From assembly GCF_025370785.1 (NCBI RefSeq), contig NZ_JAMXFA010000003.1:241783-305782 (forward strand): a DNA stretch of 64,000 nt. The letters run 5' to 3'. Both the position numbers and the translations under genes were made by a program. Of the stretch, positions 1 through 8,488 are shown in pieces (positions within the stretch are counted from its first letter, which is position 1; each line of letters begins with the position of its first letter). The stretch is from Laspinema olomoucense D3b (lineage in GTDB: Bacteria > Cyanobacteriota > Cyanobacteriia > Cyanobacteriales > Laspinemataceae). The notes under the pieces are model-generated. The model was not told the origin of the DNA. It searched no databases and saw only the letters and a program-made list of their open reading frames with translations.

Positions 1-738
1 GGTCAAGATTTTGCAGAAGAAACAATGCGTCAAATCATGAACGGTTGTCGAGGAGGTCGAGTTAAATGTATTTATAATCAGCAGGAAATATCTAAAGAAT
101 TTGCTTACATTGGTAAAGTAGCAGGAAATTTAATCGCAACTGATGCTGAGGTGGAATTAATATTATCTCCAAATGTGATACCGGGCGATGCATTTCGCTT
201 TGAACCGGGAACAAAATGGTTTAGGTCAATAGAGGGAAGAACTCGACTTTTTTCTACTGCAATCGGTGGGCTAGAAAAAGGGCGTGTCTATAAATATTGC
301 TTTGAAGCCAGACTTCAACCATCCCGAAAAGATCGTCAACAAATTGCCACGGCAATATTACGCTTTAATTTTCAAGGAAAACAAGAAATCGTGACTCAGG
401 AAATTTTTGTTAATCGCAGTCAGGATCAATTTCGTCATAGAATGACAGATGATGAAATTGCGGATTGGTTTTCTTTGTTAGATGGACTCCGCACTAACGA
501 TCCTCAAGCTCAAATGGAAAGTTTAAAAGCCCGATTAAAAATATTACGTCAAGAAGGTGCAGACACTGCACAAATTGAACTGATTGAACAAGTGATTGAT
601 AAATTAGTTAAAGAAGGAACATTAGAGGGATTGTCAGAAGTTGAACAACGTCGATTACGTGCAGACGATATAACTGCCATCAGTATCAATAAAGGGGGAT
701 ACTCCGAACAAACTACGAGTTTTCCGGATCCTAGCTAA
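1..738 (+). CDS. VWA-domain-like protein, C-terminal part (5' end outside window)
   Basis: The frame is open from base 1 through an internal ATG at 25, so the gene begins upstream of the window. The visible part opens with a Gly-Gly segment followed by an F-A-x-x-G-x-V-A stretch and beta-rich sequence ending in a VEL-like strand. That order is usual after the metal-binding core of bacterial von Willebrand A proteins. The MIDAS residues themselves would lie upstream. The last 90 residues are charged and helical (many E, Q, L, R). The VWA call rests on layout and remembered family resemblance, so it is moderate. It converges with the kinase-like gene at 766-2721, 27 bases away. Confidence 0.55.
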   Translation, partial: GQDFAEETMRQIMNGCRGGRVKCIYNQQEISKEFAYIGKVAGNLIATDAEVELILSPNVIPGDAFRFEPGTKWFRSIEGRTRLFSTAIGGLEKGRVYKYCFEARLQPSRKDRQQIATAILRFNFQGKQEIVTQEIFVNRSQDQFRHRMTDDEIADWFSLLDGLRTNDPQAQMESLKARLKILRQEGADTAQIELIEQVIDKLVKEGTLEGLSEVEQRRLRADDITAISINKGGYSEQTTSFPDPS

Positions 739-765
739 TGGATGGTTTAGATATATATTTAGTTT

Positions 766-2721
766 TCAACTAAAGAACGACTTTAGGGTTTTTCTTAAAA
801 CATTAAAATCACTATATCGGTTCTCAATAAGAGAACAAATTGTTATTCTTATTTCAGTAGAGTATTGTTGAAGAACTGGTTCAAAAAGATTTGGATGTTC
901 ACCGGGATACGGTTGTTTATTCGTTAAAATTTCCCATAACATTTTGCCTAAAGCATACATCACATATTGAGAGTTAGGGTACATCCTTTGCCCCCGATCA
1001 TAAGCATTGAAATACTCTACTGGAATATAACTTTCAGTAAACGGTGGTGTAATATGGGAATCTGAATGAAGAGGAATTAATGAGCCAGCATCTAAAATTC
1101 TAATCAGACTAAAATTAGAAGCCAAAATAAAATTCAAAGGATTAATATCCGAATAGAGATAACCTGCCTCAGAAAGGGTAATACAAAAATCTGTTATTTC
1201 TGATAGGGTTTTCCATACTATTTTCTCAAGTGTTCTATAATCTATTGAGGACTGATTATGAATATAGCGACCAAATTGTAATAGATTTACTCCAGAAATA
1301 AACTCCATCACTAAAAATGGTTCTCCGTTGACCGTTGCATGATCTCTATAATCTGCATGAAGGGGATTAGAAGTATAAATTAAATCAGTAAAATTCGGCA
1401 ACCCCATATAATTAAGTTTTTTGAGCAACTCGGCTTCTTGGATTAAATAACTGCGAGATTTATTGATTTTATCTATACTAATGTACGCCGGACGATGATA
1501 ATCAAGATAAGGAATTTTAACAATTACTAAATCTCCATTGTTTTTTTCTGCCAAGTAAACAATACTCTGACCTCCTACAGCGTATAGCCAGCGTAATGTG
1601 TATTTTTCAGAAATTGACAATCCTTTAAGTTCTAACAGCCGTTCAAATAATCCGGGTAAATTCCTGGCGATGAGGATATCTGCAATATTTTTCTCCTGCA
1701 AAAAATATTCTGAATTTTCTTGTAAAAAACTGGAATCATTATATTTTAAGGTTGGATTTATTTGCCGTAGATTATTATTAATATTTTTTTGATGCAAAGA
1801 ATCGGATATTTGGGTTATAATCATATAAATTTTATCTATTTTTTGTTCTGTACTTTGAAAACCCGACTGAATTTCGCATATTATTTCCTGCTTTGCCGAT
1901 TCTAAAGCCAGGTTAAAACCAGATTCAATTTGTGCCATAACTTGACAAAAAATATTTTTTTGTTCTGAGTGCAAATCCTGGTTCGCTTGTTCTAAATATT
2001 TTTTTATTTGCTCTATTTGTTCTGAGGGAAAATTACCTCTTTCTGCTGATAAGGCAGCAATTTCTCCCATCAAACTCAACGACATTGCCGCGTAAGCTTT
2101 TCCTCCCCTAGCCGCATCCACTTTTAAAATTTCCCGGAACCCTTGGGGAAAAGTGTGATGAAGTTGAAAAGCCAGTTTTAATATCCAATCATCTGTAAGA
2201 TGGGTTTTAGCTAGATTATCTAAAATCCTAACTATTTCTTCCCAAATATCTTCTGTTAGTGCTGTGGCCTTGGCAAATTCTGACGCTTTCGCTGACATCA
2301 AACGTACCAAGTCATTATCTGTAATATGTAAAAATACATTTGAATTATTCGGTTTTACTGAAATTTTTGACCACTCTTTTTCAGTAACTTCTGCTAATTT
2401 TTTTAGGCTTTTATGAGTTATTTTGTCAATTCCATTCAATTCGGCGAGATTGCGAATTACTAGGGAGATTGCTTCTCCCGTAGCTTTGGCTAAGTCATGA
2501 TTGCTTGTATCCTTTGTTTCGAGGCGTTTAGCTAATTCTCCCATATCATTAGCGACTAAACCGCCAAAGACACTAGAAACCATATTTGCCAAGGTTGAAA
2601 TAATAGCAGGCGAAGTAGTTCCTCCGAAGAGAGTCGAGAGTGTTGGGCATAGGGTTGCGCCCAGCAAAACTGCACTAAATAAAGCAAGGCGCTTTTGAGT
2701 CTGTCCAGGAATAATAGCCAT
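766..2721 (-). CDS. Membrane-anchored degenerate Ser/Thr kinase-like protein
   Basis: 651 residues. Residues about 10-60 form one or two hydrophobic segments rich in Gly/Ala/Ser. Helical and coiled sequence follows to about residue 330, then a protein-kinase-like domain at about 375-645. The catalytic loop reads YSDINPLN (Asp525) instead of HRDxKxxN, and the DFG motif is DAG (Asp544). The glycine loop (VGGQSIVYLA) and an invariant-type lysine in VIVKIP are present. Both key aspartates remain, but the His-Arg and the catalytic-loop Lys are lost, so activity is uncertain. An ATG start at 2721 fits the hydrophobic N-terminus. The helical N-terminal half resembles sensor regions found on cyanobacterial NTPase and kinase proteins (impression only). 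Neighbours are a VWA-like gene and a broken CHAT gene. Confidence 0.75.
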   Translation of the reverse strand: MAIIPGQTQKRLALFSAVLLGATLCPTLSTLFGGTTSPAIISTLANMVSSVFGGLVANDMGELAKRLETKDTSNHDLAKATGEAISLVIRNLAELNGIDKITHKSLKKLAEVTEKEWSKISVKPNNSNVFLHITDNDLVRLMSAKASEFAKATALTEDIWEEIVRILDNLAKTHLTDDWILKLAFQLHHTFPQGFREILKVDAARGGKAYAAMSLSLMGEIAALSAERGNFPSEQIEQIKKYLEQANQDLHSEQKNIFCQVMAQIESGFNLALESAKQEIICEIQSGFQSTEQKIDKIYMIITQISDSLHQKNINNNLRQINPTLKYNDSSFLQENSEYFLQEKNIADILIARNLPGLFERLLELKGLSISEKYTLRWLYAVGGQSIVYLAEKNNGDLVIVKIPYLDYHRPAYISIDKINKSRSYLIQEAELLKKLNYMGLPNFTDLIYTSNPLHADYRDHATVNGEPFLVMEFISGVNLLQFGRYIHNQSSIDYRTLEKIVWKTLSEITDFCITLSEAGYLYSDINPLNFILASNFSLIRILDAGSLIPLHSDSHITPPFTESYIPVEYFNAYDRGQRMYPNSQYVMYALGKMLWEILTNKQPYPGEHPNLFEPVLQQYSTEIRITICSLIENRYSDFNVLRKTLKSFFS

Positions 2722-2773
2722 TTGGGTTTGGTTGAGTTGACTTTGGAATCAATTATAATGCCACGACGCATGA

Positions 2774-3542
2774 CATGGTTCTCTCGAAACCGTCAATCTC
2801 GCCCAACTTTCCCAACTCTTCCACAACCAACTAACCGCCACTAACCTCCCCCCAACTCTGCAAGTCCTGACCATCGACCCCCTTCTTCGCGATTCAAAAC
2901 CCGACGGAAGACTTGGACTATGCCGAGTGGGGGGTGGAACTGTTGCGTCGCCAATTCAGCCCCCATCAAGTCTTGCGTCGCCACCAAGCTACCCTGGATA
3001 ATTTAACCGAACCCCACACCCAAACCTTGCTTGAGCAGAGTCAAGCGGTCCACTTTGGCTGTCACGGTGAATTTGACCAGCGCAACCCCCTCAACGCCTA
3101 TCTGAGACTGGCGAATGAGGGAAATCTGACGTTTCGGGATATTTTCAACGGTCTTAATATTCCCCTCTGTCGCCTGCTGGTGCTGTCGGCTTGCAAAACT
3201 GGCTTGGTGGAAACTTCCCGTACAGATGACTATGGGGGATTATCCAGCGCCTTTTTCTACGCCGGAACGCGAACGGTGGAAATTGACCAGGCGGAACGCG
3301 ATCGCATTCTGGAAAACCGAATCCAAATCGCTGGGTGGGGGATTGCGGTGGGGGCGATCGTTGCCTCTACCTCAGCGTTAATCTTTCAGCAAGAACCGAT
3401 GACTTTTCCCTGGCAAGCATCCCACGGCGATCGCCCCCATCCGTTTATTTGGGCCTTGCTGCTGAGTTTCGCTTTTGCTGGTTTAGCGTCACTCGTGGCG
3501 ATCGCCTTGATTAAGTTCAAGAAAAAGCGGCGATCGCCTTAA
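2774..3542 (+). pseudogene. Broken CHAT-domain (caspase-like) gene fused to a membrane segment
   Basis: The reading frame from about 2774 to 2900 encodes CHAT-like sequence (LPPTLQVLTIDPLLRDSKP) and then leaves the frame. The frame that continues (TTG at 2913) carries DYAEWGVELLRRQF, the histidine motif HFGCHGEF and the cysteine motif LVLSACKTG. An in-frame stop at 2868-2870 blocks upstream extension, so a frameshift lies near 2900. After SSAFFYAGTRTVE, where intact CHAT domains continue for another 60 or more residues, the sequence switches to unrelated residues with two transmembrane segments and a basic tail. The His/Cys dyad survives but the fold is truncated. It could still be translated from TTG as a 209-residue membrane-tailed protein; decay is more likely. 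Confidence 0.7.
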
Positions 3543-3546
3543 GGCA

Positions 3547-3561
3547 AGAAACCCGGTTTCT
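3547..3561. repeat. Copy of the AGAAACCCGGTTTCT interspersed repeat
   Basis: A 15-base odd palindrome (AGAAACC-C-GGTTTCT) directly after the broken CHAT gene. Related copies lie at 4736-4804, 25718-25731, 25852-25866, 31855-31921 and about 40452, all outside clear genes. Confidence 0.6.
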
Positions 3562-3785
3562 GGCAAAATCTGTGTTTCTGTAGAAAAATTTGGCACAGCA
3601 ATCCGGTTAGTGAGAACCCGTTGTCCCTATTTTCTGAACAATAGGCAATGAGGCGAAATAACTTGGGTTCTGCCTCCGGTTACCCCATCAGGGGAGATTA
3701 AGTTCAAGCTGCCTCCAGAATTTTCTCACAATTTTGCGGGTAAATTGCCCTTTGTGCTATACTGCTGGAGGGGTGGAGGCAGCGG

Positions 3786-3992
3786 TTAAGCCGGATTGAG
3801 TTTTTGACTGAGGAAGGGAATTGCCAATAGCGCAAGCTTCACCATCCACGGCGCAAATATCACGCTTAAAATCACACAAAAGGCAGCAAGAACCGTCGCC
3901 GCGACTTTGACGATTTCTTCGGTGGTATTGACACTCAGACAAAACGCTAAGGAAGCGACTGTCAAGGATATTAATGAAGGCACAAGCATCAT
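3786..3992 (-). CDS. Small hydrophobic membrane protein
   Basis: 68 residues with two or three hydrophobic stretches (SLISLTVASLAFCL; VAATVLAAFCVILSVIFAPWM; LALLAIPFL) around a short charged NTTEEIVK loop. The ATG at 3992 is preceded by AGAGG at normal spacing, which supports translation. It does not match a family I can name. It may be a small membrane-stress or regulatory protein, but nothing in the sequence shows a function. It stands alone, with the proline-rich frame 200 bases upstream on the same strand. Confidence 0.6.
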   Translation of the reverse strand: MMLVPSLISLTVASLAFCLSVNTTEEIVKVAATVLAAFCVILSVIFAPWMVKLALLAIPFLSQKLNPA

Positions 3993-4189
3993 TATATTTA
4001 CCTCTATACTTTATCGACAGATGCAATGCGTTCCTTCGGCTAGGAGACCTACTTCCGTTTTTCCTTGTAGAGCGATCGCGCTACGGGGAAAAATGAACGA
4101 TGAGATTTAGTTAATAAGTTTTACAACTTTTTTGTAAGTCTTGTCAAGCCTTGACGGAAACGAGTTACACAGGCCCCGGATTGTCCAAT

Positions 4190-4414
4190 TTATTGGGGTT
4201 CGGGAATGGTTTGAGGAATGGGCGTAGGAACGGTTTGCGGAATGGGTGCCGGTACTGTTTCGGGTACAGGTGCCGGAACAGTTTGCGGAATGGGTGCAGG
4301 GACTGGTTCCGGTGTCGGGGTTTCGGGATTCGGGGGGGGTTCCGGCATGGGTAAAGGATTAGGATCCGGAATTTGAATCCCTTGAGGGTTGAGAGTAACG
4401 GTAAGATAGCTCAT
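4190..4414 (-). CDS. Short proline-rich tandem-repeat protein
   Basis: 74 residues: a short N-terminal segment (MSYLTVTLNPQGIQIPDPN) followed by proline-rich sequence and about five tandem repeats of VPAPIPQT. At DNA level these are 24-base repeats that alternate two variants. No good ribosome binding site is visible upstream of the ATG at 4414. The N-terminal segment does not look random and gives some support for a gene. Proline-rich repeats of this kind are extended linkers, so it could be a cell-surface spacer or a fragment of a longer gene. Confidence 0.4.
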   Translation of the reverse strand: MSYLTVTLNPQGIQIPDPNPLPMPEPPPNPETPTPEPVPAPIPQTVPAPVPETVPAPIPQTVPTPIPQTIPEPQ

Positions 4415-4877
4415 GATTGTTTTGAATTAAGAAGGGGATTCTAAGGAAGGAGGCGATCGCACTTCTCTAGTTGCAGAATTTTTCTACAAAACTTTCACAG
4501 AGAGGGCAATCCCTGATATAATTTTTTAGTAAAAGACCTATACTATATCGGGCAAATCCGGTCAATAGTTAGATCTACTTCACTTGACTTCAGATTAGCA
4601 ACAATCGTCGCCCAAGGGCATCTGTCAAAAGCAGCATTTTTCCCGGGGTTGAATAATCTATCCCTTCCTTTCCCCTTCCTTTTGGGCGATCGAGAGAGCT
4701 TCCCCTGACAGGGGATGGTTGATAGAGGATAGGTTAGAAACCGGGTTTTTTCACCCCCTTTCTGGCAAGAAAGCACCCAATCTGGGCCAAAAACCCGGTT
4801 TCTTGTCCCCGGGGGTTAACAGGGTACTAATGAGCTAAAGCGTAGGTACAGTAGAGATAAAAAAAGGAGTAAAATTT
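4415..4877. other. Intergenic region with an interspersed hairpin element
   Basis: No convincing gene. A minus-strand frame at 4543-4776 has no homology or ribosome binding site that I can support. The region holds the inverted element at 4732-4806 and, at 4864-4868, the AGGAG ribosome binding site of the Uma2 gene. Confidence 0.6.
4732..4806. repeat. About 70-base inverted-repeat element (REP/MITE-like), copy 1
   Basis: The left arm GAAACCGGGTTTTT (4737-4750) and right arm AAAAACCCGGTTTC (4789-4802) are perfect reverse complements around a loop of about 38 bases. The same opening (GGTTAGAAACCGGG, then a T run and CACC) and the same closing AACCCGGTTTC recur at 31851-31922, where the loop sequence differs. 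Confidence 0.65.
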
Positions 4878-5447
4878 ATGGATCTAGCCCCAGCTTTTAT
4901 TTCCGTCGCCGATTATTTCAAACATGAAGAAACTAGCCCCATCCGCCATGAATATCTGGGGGGACAACTTTTTGCAATGGCGGGTTCCAGTGAGGAACAT
5001 AATCGGATTGCCGGTAACCTTTGTGCCTATTTAATCACTCATTTACGAGGGACTGGCTGTAAAACATTTATCTCGGATATGAAAGTAAAAATACAAGTCG
5101 CCCAAGGGACTGGAGATATTTTCTACTATCCCGATGTCATGGTAACTTGTGACGAGCAAGACCGAGACAAATTTTATAAAACTCACCCCTGTTTAGTCAT
5201 AGAGGTGTTATCTCCTTCGACGGAAACGATAGACCGCCGAGAAAAACGGCTTAATTACCAAACTTTGGCAAGTTTGCAGGAATATGTGCTGGTTTCTCAA
5301 GACCAGATGCAGGTGGAGGTTTATCGACGCAAGACGTCAGGAAATTGGGAGTTAGAGCGATTAGGGCCGAATGATAGGTTAGAATTAAATTCTGTGGCTT
5401 TAACCTTGACTATGGCAGAAATTTATGATGAAGTCTTTGCCGGTTAA
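4878..5447 (+). CDS. Uma2 family (DUF820) putative restriction-like nuclease
   Basis: 189 residues, typical Uma2 length. The family has a PD-(D/E)xK nuclease fold. Visible motifs are HEYLGGQLFAMAG near residues 24-36, YPDVMV with Asp86, and VIEVLSPST with Glu109, followed by a K-rich helix (RREKRLNY). AGGAG 9 bases upstream supports the ATG start. These proteins are present in many copies in filamentous cyanobacteria; their DNA substrate and role are unknown. It has no obvious partner and is separated from the MATE gene by 32 bases in convergent orientation. Confidence 0.93.
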   Translation: MDLAPAFISVADYFKHEETSPIRHEYLGGQLFAMAGSSEEHNRIAGNLCAYLITHLRGTGCKTFISDMKVKIQVAQGTGDIFYYPDVMVTCDEQDRDKFYKTHPCLVIEVLSPSTETIDRREKRLNYQTLASLQEYVLVSQDQMQVEVYRRKTSGNWELERLGPNDRLELNSVALTLTMAEIYDEVFAG

Positions 5448-5479
5448 TCTGGTTGATTCCTTGGGGTGATAGCGCTTTC

Positions 5480-6853
5480 CTATTCAACAAAATCTGTTTT
5501 GCCGGTTAGTAAATAAGCGAAACGACAGGTCAACAATAAACCGGAAAAAGCCAGTCCGAGGACCAATCCTAACCACAAGCCGGTTCCGCCAAAATTAAGA
5601 CGTAACCCGAGGATATAGCCACTGAATAGGCCAATACACCAATAACCCAAAAAGCCGATCGCCATAGGAATTCGGGTATCTTTCACTCCGCGTAAAGCAC
5701 CGGCGGCAATAATTTGCATTCCATCAAAGATTTGAAACATGGCAGCTATTCCTAACAAGGACATTGCCGATTCCAGCACAGGTTGATTCTCGGCATTTTG
5801 AATATCCAAATACAAGGCTACAATTTTATCGGGGTTGGTCCACAAAAATAACCCCATGAGACTCATAAAGCTGACGCCGATCGCAATGCCGACATATCCC
5901 GCCAGTCTGGCACTGAGAATCTCCTTTCTGCCCATTGCTTGTCCGACTCTAACTGTGGTGGCAAGAGACAATCCAACGGGAACCATAAAGGTGATATTGG
6001 CCGTTTGCAAGGCGATGTTATGGGCGGCTAAGGTGACGGTTCCCAAGGTTCCCATCATAAATGTGGTCACGGCAAAAAGGCCGGTTTCTATAGCAAAGAG
6101 TCCGGCGATCGGCCACCCAATTTTGACAATTCCCCAAAATTCCGAGGCATCAAACTGATAAGAAGTCCGAAAAATTTGATAGGGTTTTAAACGGCGACTC
6201 AGGCAGAGAAAGCCAGCAGCGGCGATAAATGTTACCCAAAAAGATAGGGTGCTGGCCCATCCAATTCCCGCTAAACCCAAGGCGGGTAAACCGAATTTGC
6301 CAAACATGAGAACGTAATTTCCGCCAATATTCAGGGGGACGCAACTGGCGACGATCGCCATTATCGGGCGGGTATAATTCAGGGCGGAGAGAATATTGCG
6401 TAAAACCGCAAATCCAAGGGCGGCGGGAAATCCCAAGATCAGCGCGCGCAGATAGGTTTGAGCTAATTCCACAGCCGTCGGGTCCTGTCCAAAGCGCAGT
6501 AACAGGGGACTGAGATTCCACATCACAACCCCCACCGGGACCGAGAGGGCCACAGTCAGCCAGAGTCCCTGAACCGTTAAGTGACTGATCCGGTGGAGTT
6601 CTCCGGCACCATGCGCGGTGGCTGCGATCGCCCCAACTGCGGAAACCATCCCGGTGCAAATTAGGATTAAAGTGAAAAAGATGATCGCGCCTAAACCACC
6701 GGCGGCTAAAGTTTCACTGCCGAGTAACCCCATCATGACTGTATCCACAAAGCCGGTAGCGGCTTGCGCCAGTTGTGCGGCAATCAGGGGAATTGCCAGG
6801 TACAGGGTGGCTTTGACTTCGGCAAAAACTTTGGACTGAGACAGGCTGTGCAT
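5480..6853 (-). CDS. MATE family multidrug/toxin efflux transporter (NorM/DinF type)
   Basis: 457 residues with twelve hydrophobic segments and the internal two-fold organisation of MATE proteins. Typical sequences include IPLIAAQLAQAATGFVDTVMMG near the N-terminus and the equivalent segment at the start of the second half (GWPIAGLFAIETGLF). The family exports cationic compounds from the cytoplasm in exchange for Na+ or H+. The ATG start gives a short cytoplasmic lead before the first helix. It lies 31 bases downstream of the TspO-family gene on the same strand, so the two could be co-transcribed. Substrate cannot be inferred. Confidence 0.93.
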   Translation of the reverse strand: MHSLSQSKVFAEVKATLYLAIPLIAAQLAQAATGFVDTVMMGLLGSETLAAGGLGAIIFFTLILICTGMVSAVGAIAATAHGAGELHRISHLTVQGLWLTVALSVPVGVVMWNLSPLLLRFGQDPTAVELAQTYLRALILGFPAALGFAVLRNILSALNYTRPIMAIVASCVPLNIGGNYVLMFGKFGLPALGLAGIGWASTLSFWVTFIAAAGFLCLSRRLKPYQIFRTSYQFDASEFWGIVKIGWPIAGLFAIETGLFAVTTFMMGTLGTVTLAAHNIALQTANITFMVPVGLSLATTVRVGQAMGRKEILSARLAGYVGIAIGVSFMSLMGLFLWTNPDKIVALYLDIQNAENQPVLESAMSLLGIAAMFQIFDGMQIIAAGALRGVKDTRIPMAIGFLGYWCIGLFSGYILGLRLNFGGTGLWLGLVLGLAFSGLLLTCRFAYLLTGKTDFVE

Positions 6854-6884
6854 TAAAATACTATTGCGGCAAGGGATATTTTCG

Positions 6885-7667
6885 TCAAGTTTTTCGGCGC
6901 TTCTTCAACCAGGGAACACCGAGGAGGAGAATCAGCCCGATCGCTAATCCTAAAGCGGTGCTAACGATTACCAGATACTCGCTTTGCCGGAGTGCGATCG
7001 CAATATAAGCCCACACAAATACAAGATTAAAGGCGGTATCTCCTCGTTGAATCGTGGCGACAGCGGCGATCGCCACCGAAACCGCGAGCATAATCACCGT
7101 CCAAAATACCAAAATATTCGGATCATTCCAACCCCAGGCATAGAGGGTACTAGCAATATTCACCACGGTGGCAACACTAATCCAAGCCAAATAAATACTT
7201 ATGGGAGTGTTAATAAACCATTTTTCCCGAGGGGGAACTCGTTCTTTCCCAATTTGTAGGCGGATATAGGTGAGAATCAGCGACCCTAAAATAATCAGCA
7301 TGGCTAACACGGACCAGCCAAACTGGAGATATTCAAATAAAAATACCCAAGCAATCTGAGCTAAACTGGCTAGAACCAGCAAGTAACTCATGCGCCTTAA
7401 CCGAGGATGATGGCGTTGCGCGGGTAACATTTGATAGATGCCAAAGCTTATCAGGGATAAATAAATTAGCCCCCAAATGGCAAAGGCATAGTTAGCGGGA
7501 ATAATTAAAACATCCCGAAACATTTGGTTAGAAATTTCGCCAATCGTTAGGCCATTAAAGGGGAAAAGATTGGCGAGAATATTAGTAACAAAGGCAGCAA
7601 GAATCGCCAGCAACGTTGATACCGACCGGAAGAGGTCAGAATTAGAGCGTTCAGTGAGCGGTGTCAT
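6885..7667 (-). CDS. TspO/MBR-related tryptophan-rich membrane protein (long form)
   Basis: 260 residues with seven or eight hydrophobic segments. The sequence PANYAFAIWGLIYLSL near residues 56-71 and the Trp-rich helices identify the TspO/MBR-like fold. At 260 residues it is longer than the five-helix 160-residue TspO and fits the extended membrane group annotated as tryptophan-rich sensory proteins. Classical TspO proteins bind tetrapyrroles and porphyrins and respond to stress; whether this longer form does is not known. The ATG at 7667 places a short polar lead before the first helix. A basic tail (KKRRKT) suggests a cytoplasmic C-terminus. It is followed by the MATE gene on the same strand. 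Confidence 0.85.
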   Translation of the reverse strand: MTPLTERSNSDLFRSVSTLLAILAAFVTNILANLFPFNGLTIGEISNQMFRDVLIIPANYAFAIWGLIYLSLISFGIYQMLPAQRHHPRLRRMSYLLVLASLAQIAWVFLFEYLQFGWSVLAMLIILGSLILTYIRLQIGKERVPPREKWFINTPISIYLAWISVATVVNIASTLYAWGWNDPNILVFWTVIMLAVSVAIAAVATIQRGDTAFNLVFVWAYIAIALRQSEYLVIVSTALGLAIGLILLLGVPWLKKRRKT

Positions 7668-7816
7668 GGCAATGAGTCCTAGATTCTAAACCTTATCCTA
7701 GGCGATCGCCCATAACTTTGCACTCCTCCTGGGAGTCTATTTCCCCCGGGTTAGAGTCACGCGCCATAGCCATCCAACGGACGGTGAATACACCCCGCCC
7801 GTTCAACGCCGTCAAA

Positions 7817-8431
7817 TTAAATTACAAACTCTTCAGTGACTTGCTCGCGTTCTAAGGTAACCTGAAGGGTATAGCGTTCTCCCGGTTGTCCGCTTAACTC
7901 CATTTGCAGTCCCGAGTCCGCATTGCGGGCGACGACTTCATGGAGGCGATCGCCGTGGTGAGAGAGCAAAGTCAGTTGTAAACCGGCGGGTAATTCGGGG
8001 CGATCGCCTGTGGGATAAACCTGGACTAATACCCCCGTTTCCCCGTGAGATTCCGCCTTAATCGTCACAATCAAGGCGATCGGACGCTGCTTGCTAGTTT
8101 CATGGCCTAATTGCAACGTTTTCGCCCGTTTTACCCCGGCAGTTTCCCGGATTAACGCCAGTGAATCTTTTTTTGGACAAAACACTTCATCGATCGCCTG
8201 CCATCCCGGTTCAAATCGCTCTTGAAACCACTTTCCCAAATTTACAGGATTCTGCCACTGCTGCCCTTCTCCCCAGGTTTCTATCCAATCCCCCTCTACA
8301 TCCTCCACATAAAGATTCACATGATCCAGACCAAATCTTAGGCGGTCTTCCTGTAAATCTTGAGCCCCTTGAAGGGCTTGCCATGCTTTTTCGAGGCGGT
8401 CTTTACTTGATGTTTGGATTGTCGTACCCAT
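7817..8431 (-). CDS. DUF1822 family protein
   Basis: 204 residues. It contains family-typical sequence: RAKTLQLG followed by a PIALIVTI strand, LLVQVYPTG-like and LPAGLQLTLL strands, and a C-terminal block ending TEEFVI, which closes most DUF1822 members as I remember them. The family is cyanobacterial and of unknown function. It is often near CHAT or filament-type signalling genes, though here the nearest CHAT remnant is 4.3 kb away. It shares its strand with the unknown gene at 8489-9181 (57 bases upstream), so the two may be in one transcript. ATG start; no strong ribosome binding site seen. Confidence 0.8.
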   Translation of the reverse strand: MGTTIQTSSKDRLEKAWQALQGAQDLQEDRLRFGLDHVNLYVEDVEGDWIETWGEGQQWQNPVNLGKWFQERFEPGWQAIDEVFCPKKDSLALIRETAGVKRAKTLQLGHETSKQRPIALIVTIKAESHGETGVLVQVYPTGDRPELPAGLQLTLLSHHGDRLHEVVARNADSGLQMELSGQPGERYTLQVTLEREQVTEEFVI

Positions 8432-8488
8432 ATCTAAAGTCTTAAAAAAGGTTTGTTGTCCAATGGAATTATTAAGAAACAGAGTTTC

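Noticed and set aside
4543..4776. 77-residue minus frame downstream of the proline-rich gene
   Set aside because: It overlaps the inverted-repeat element and has no ribosome binding site or family resemblance.
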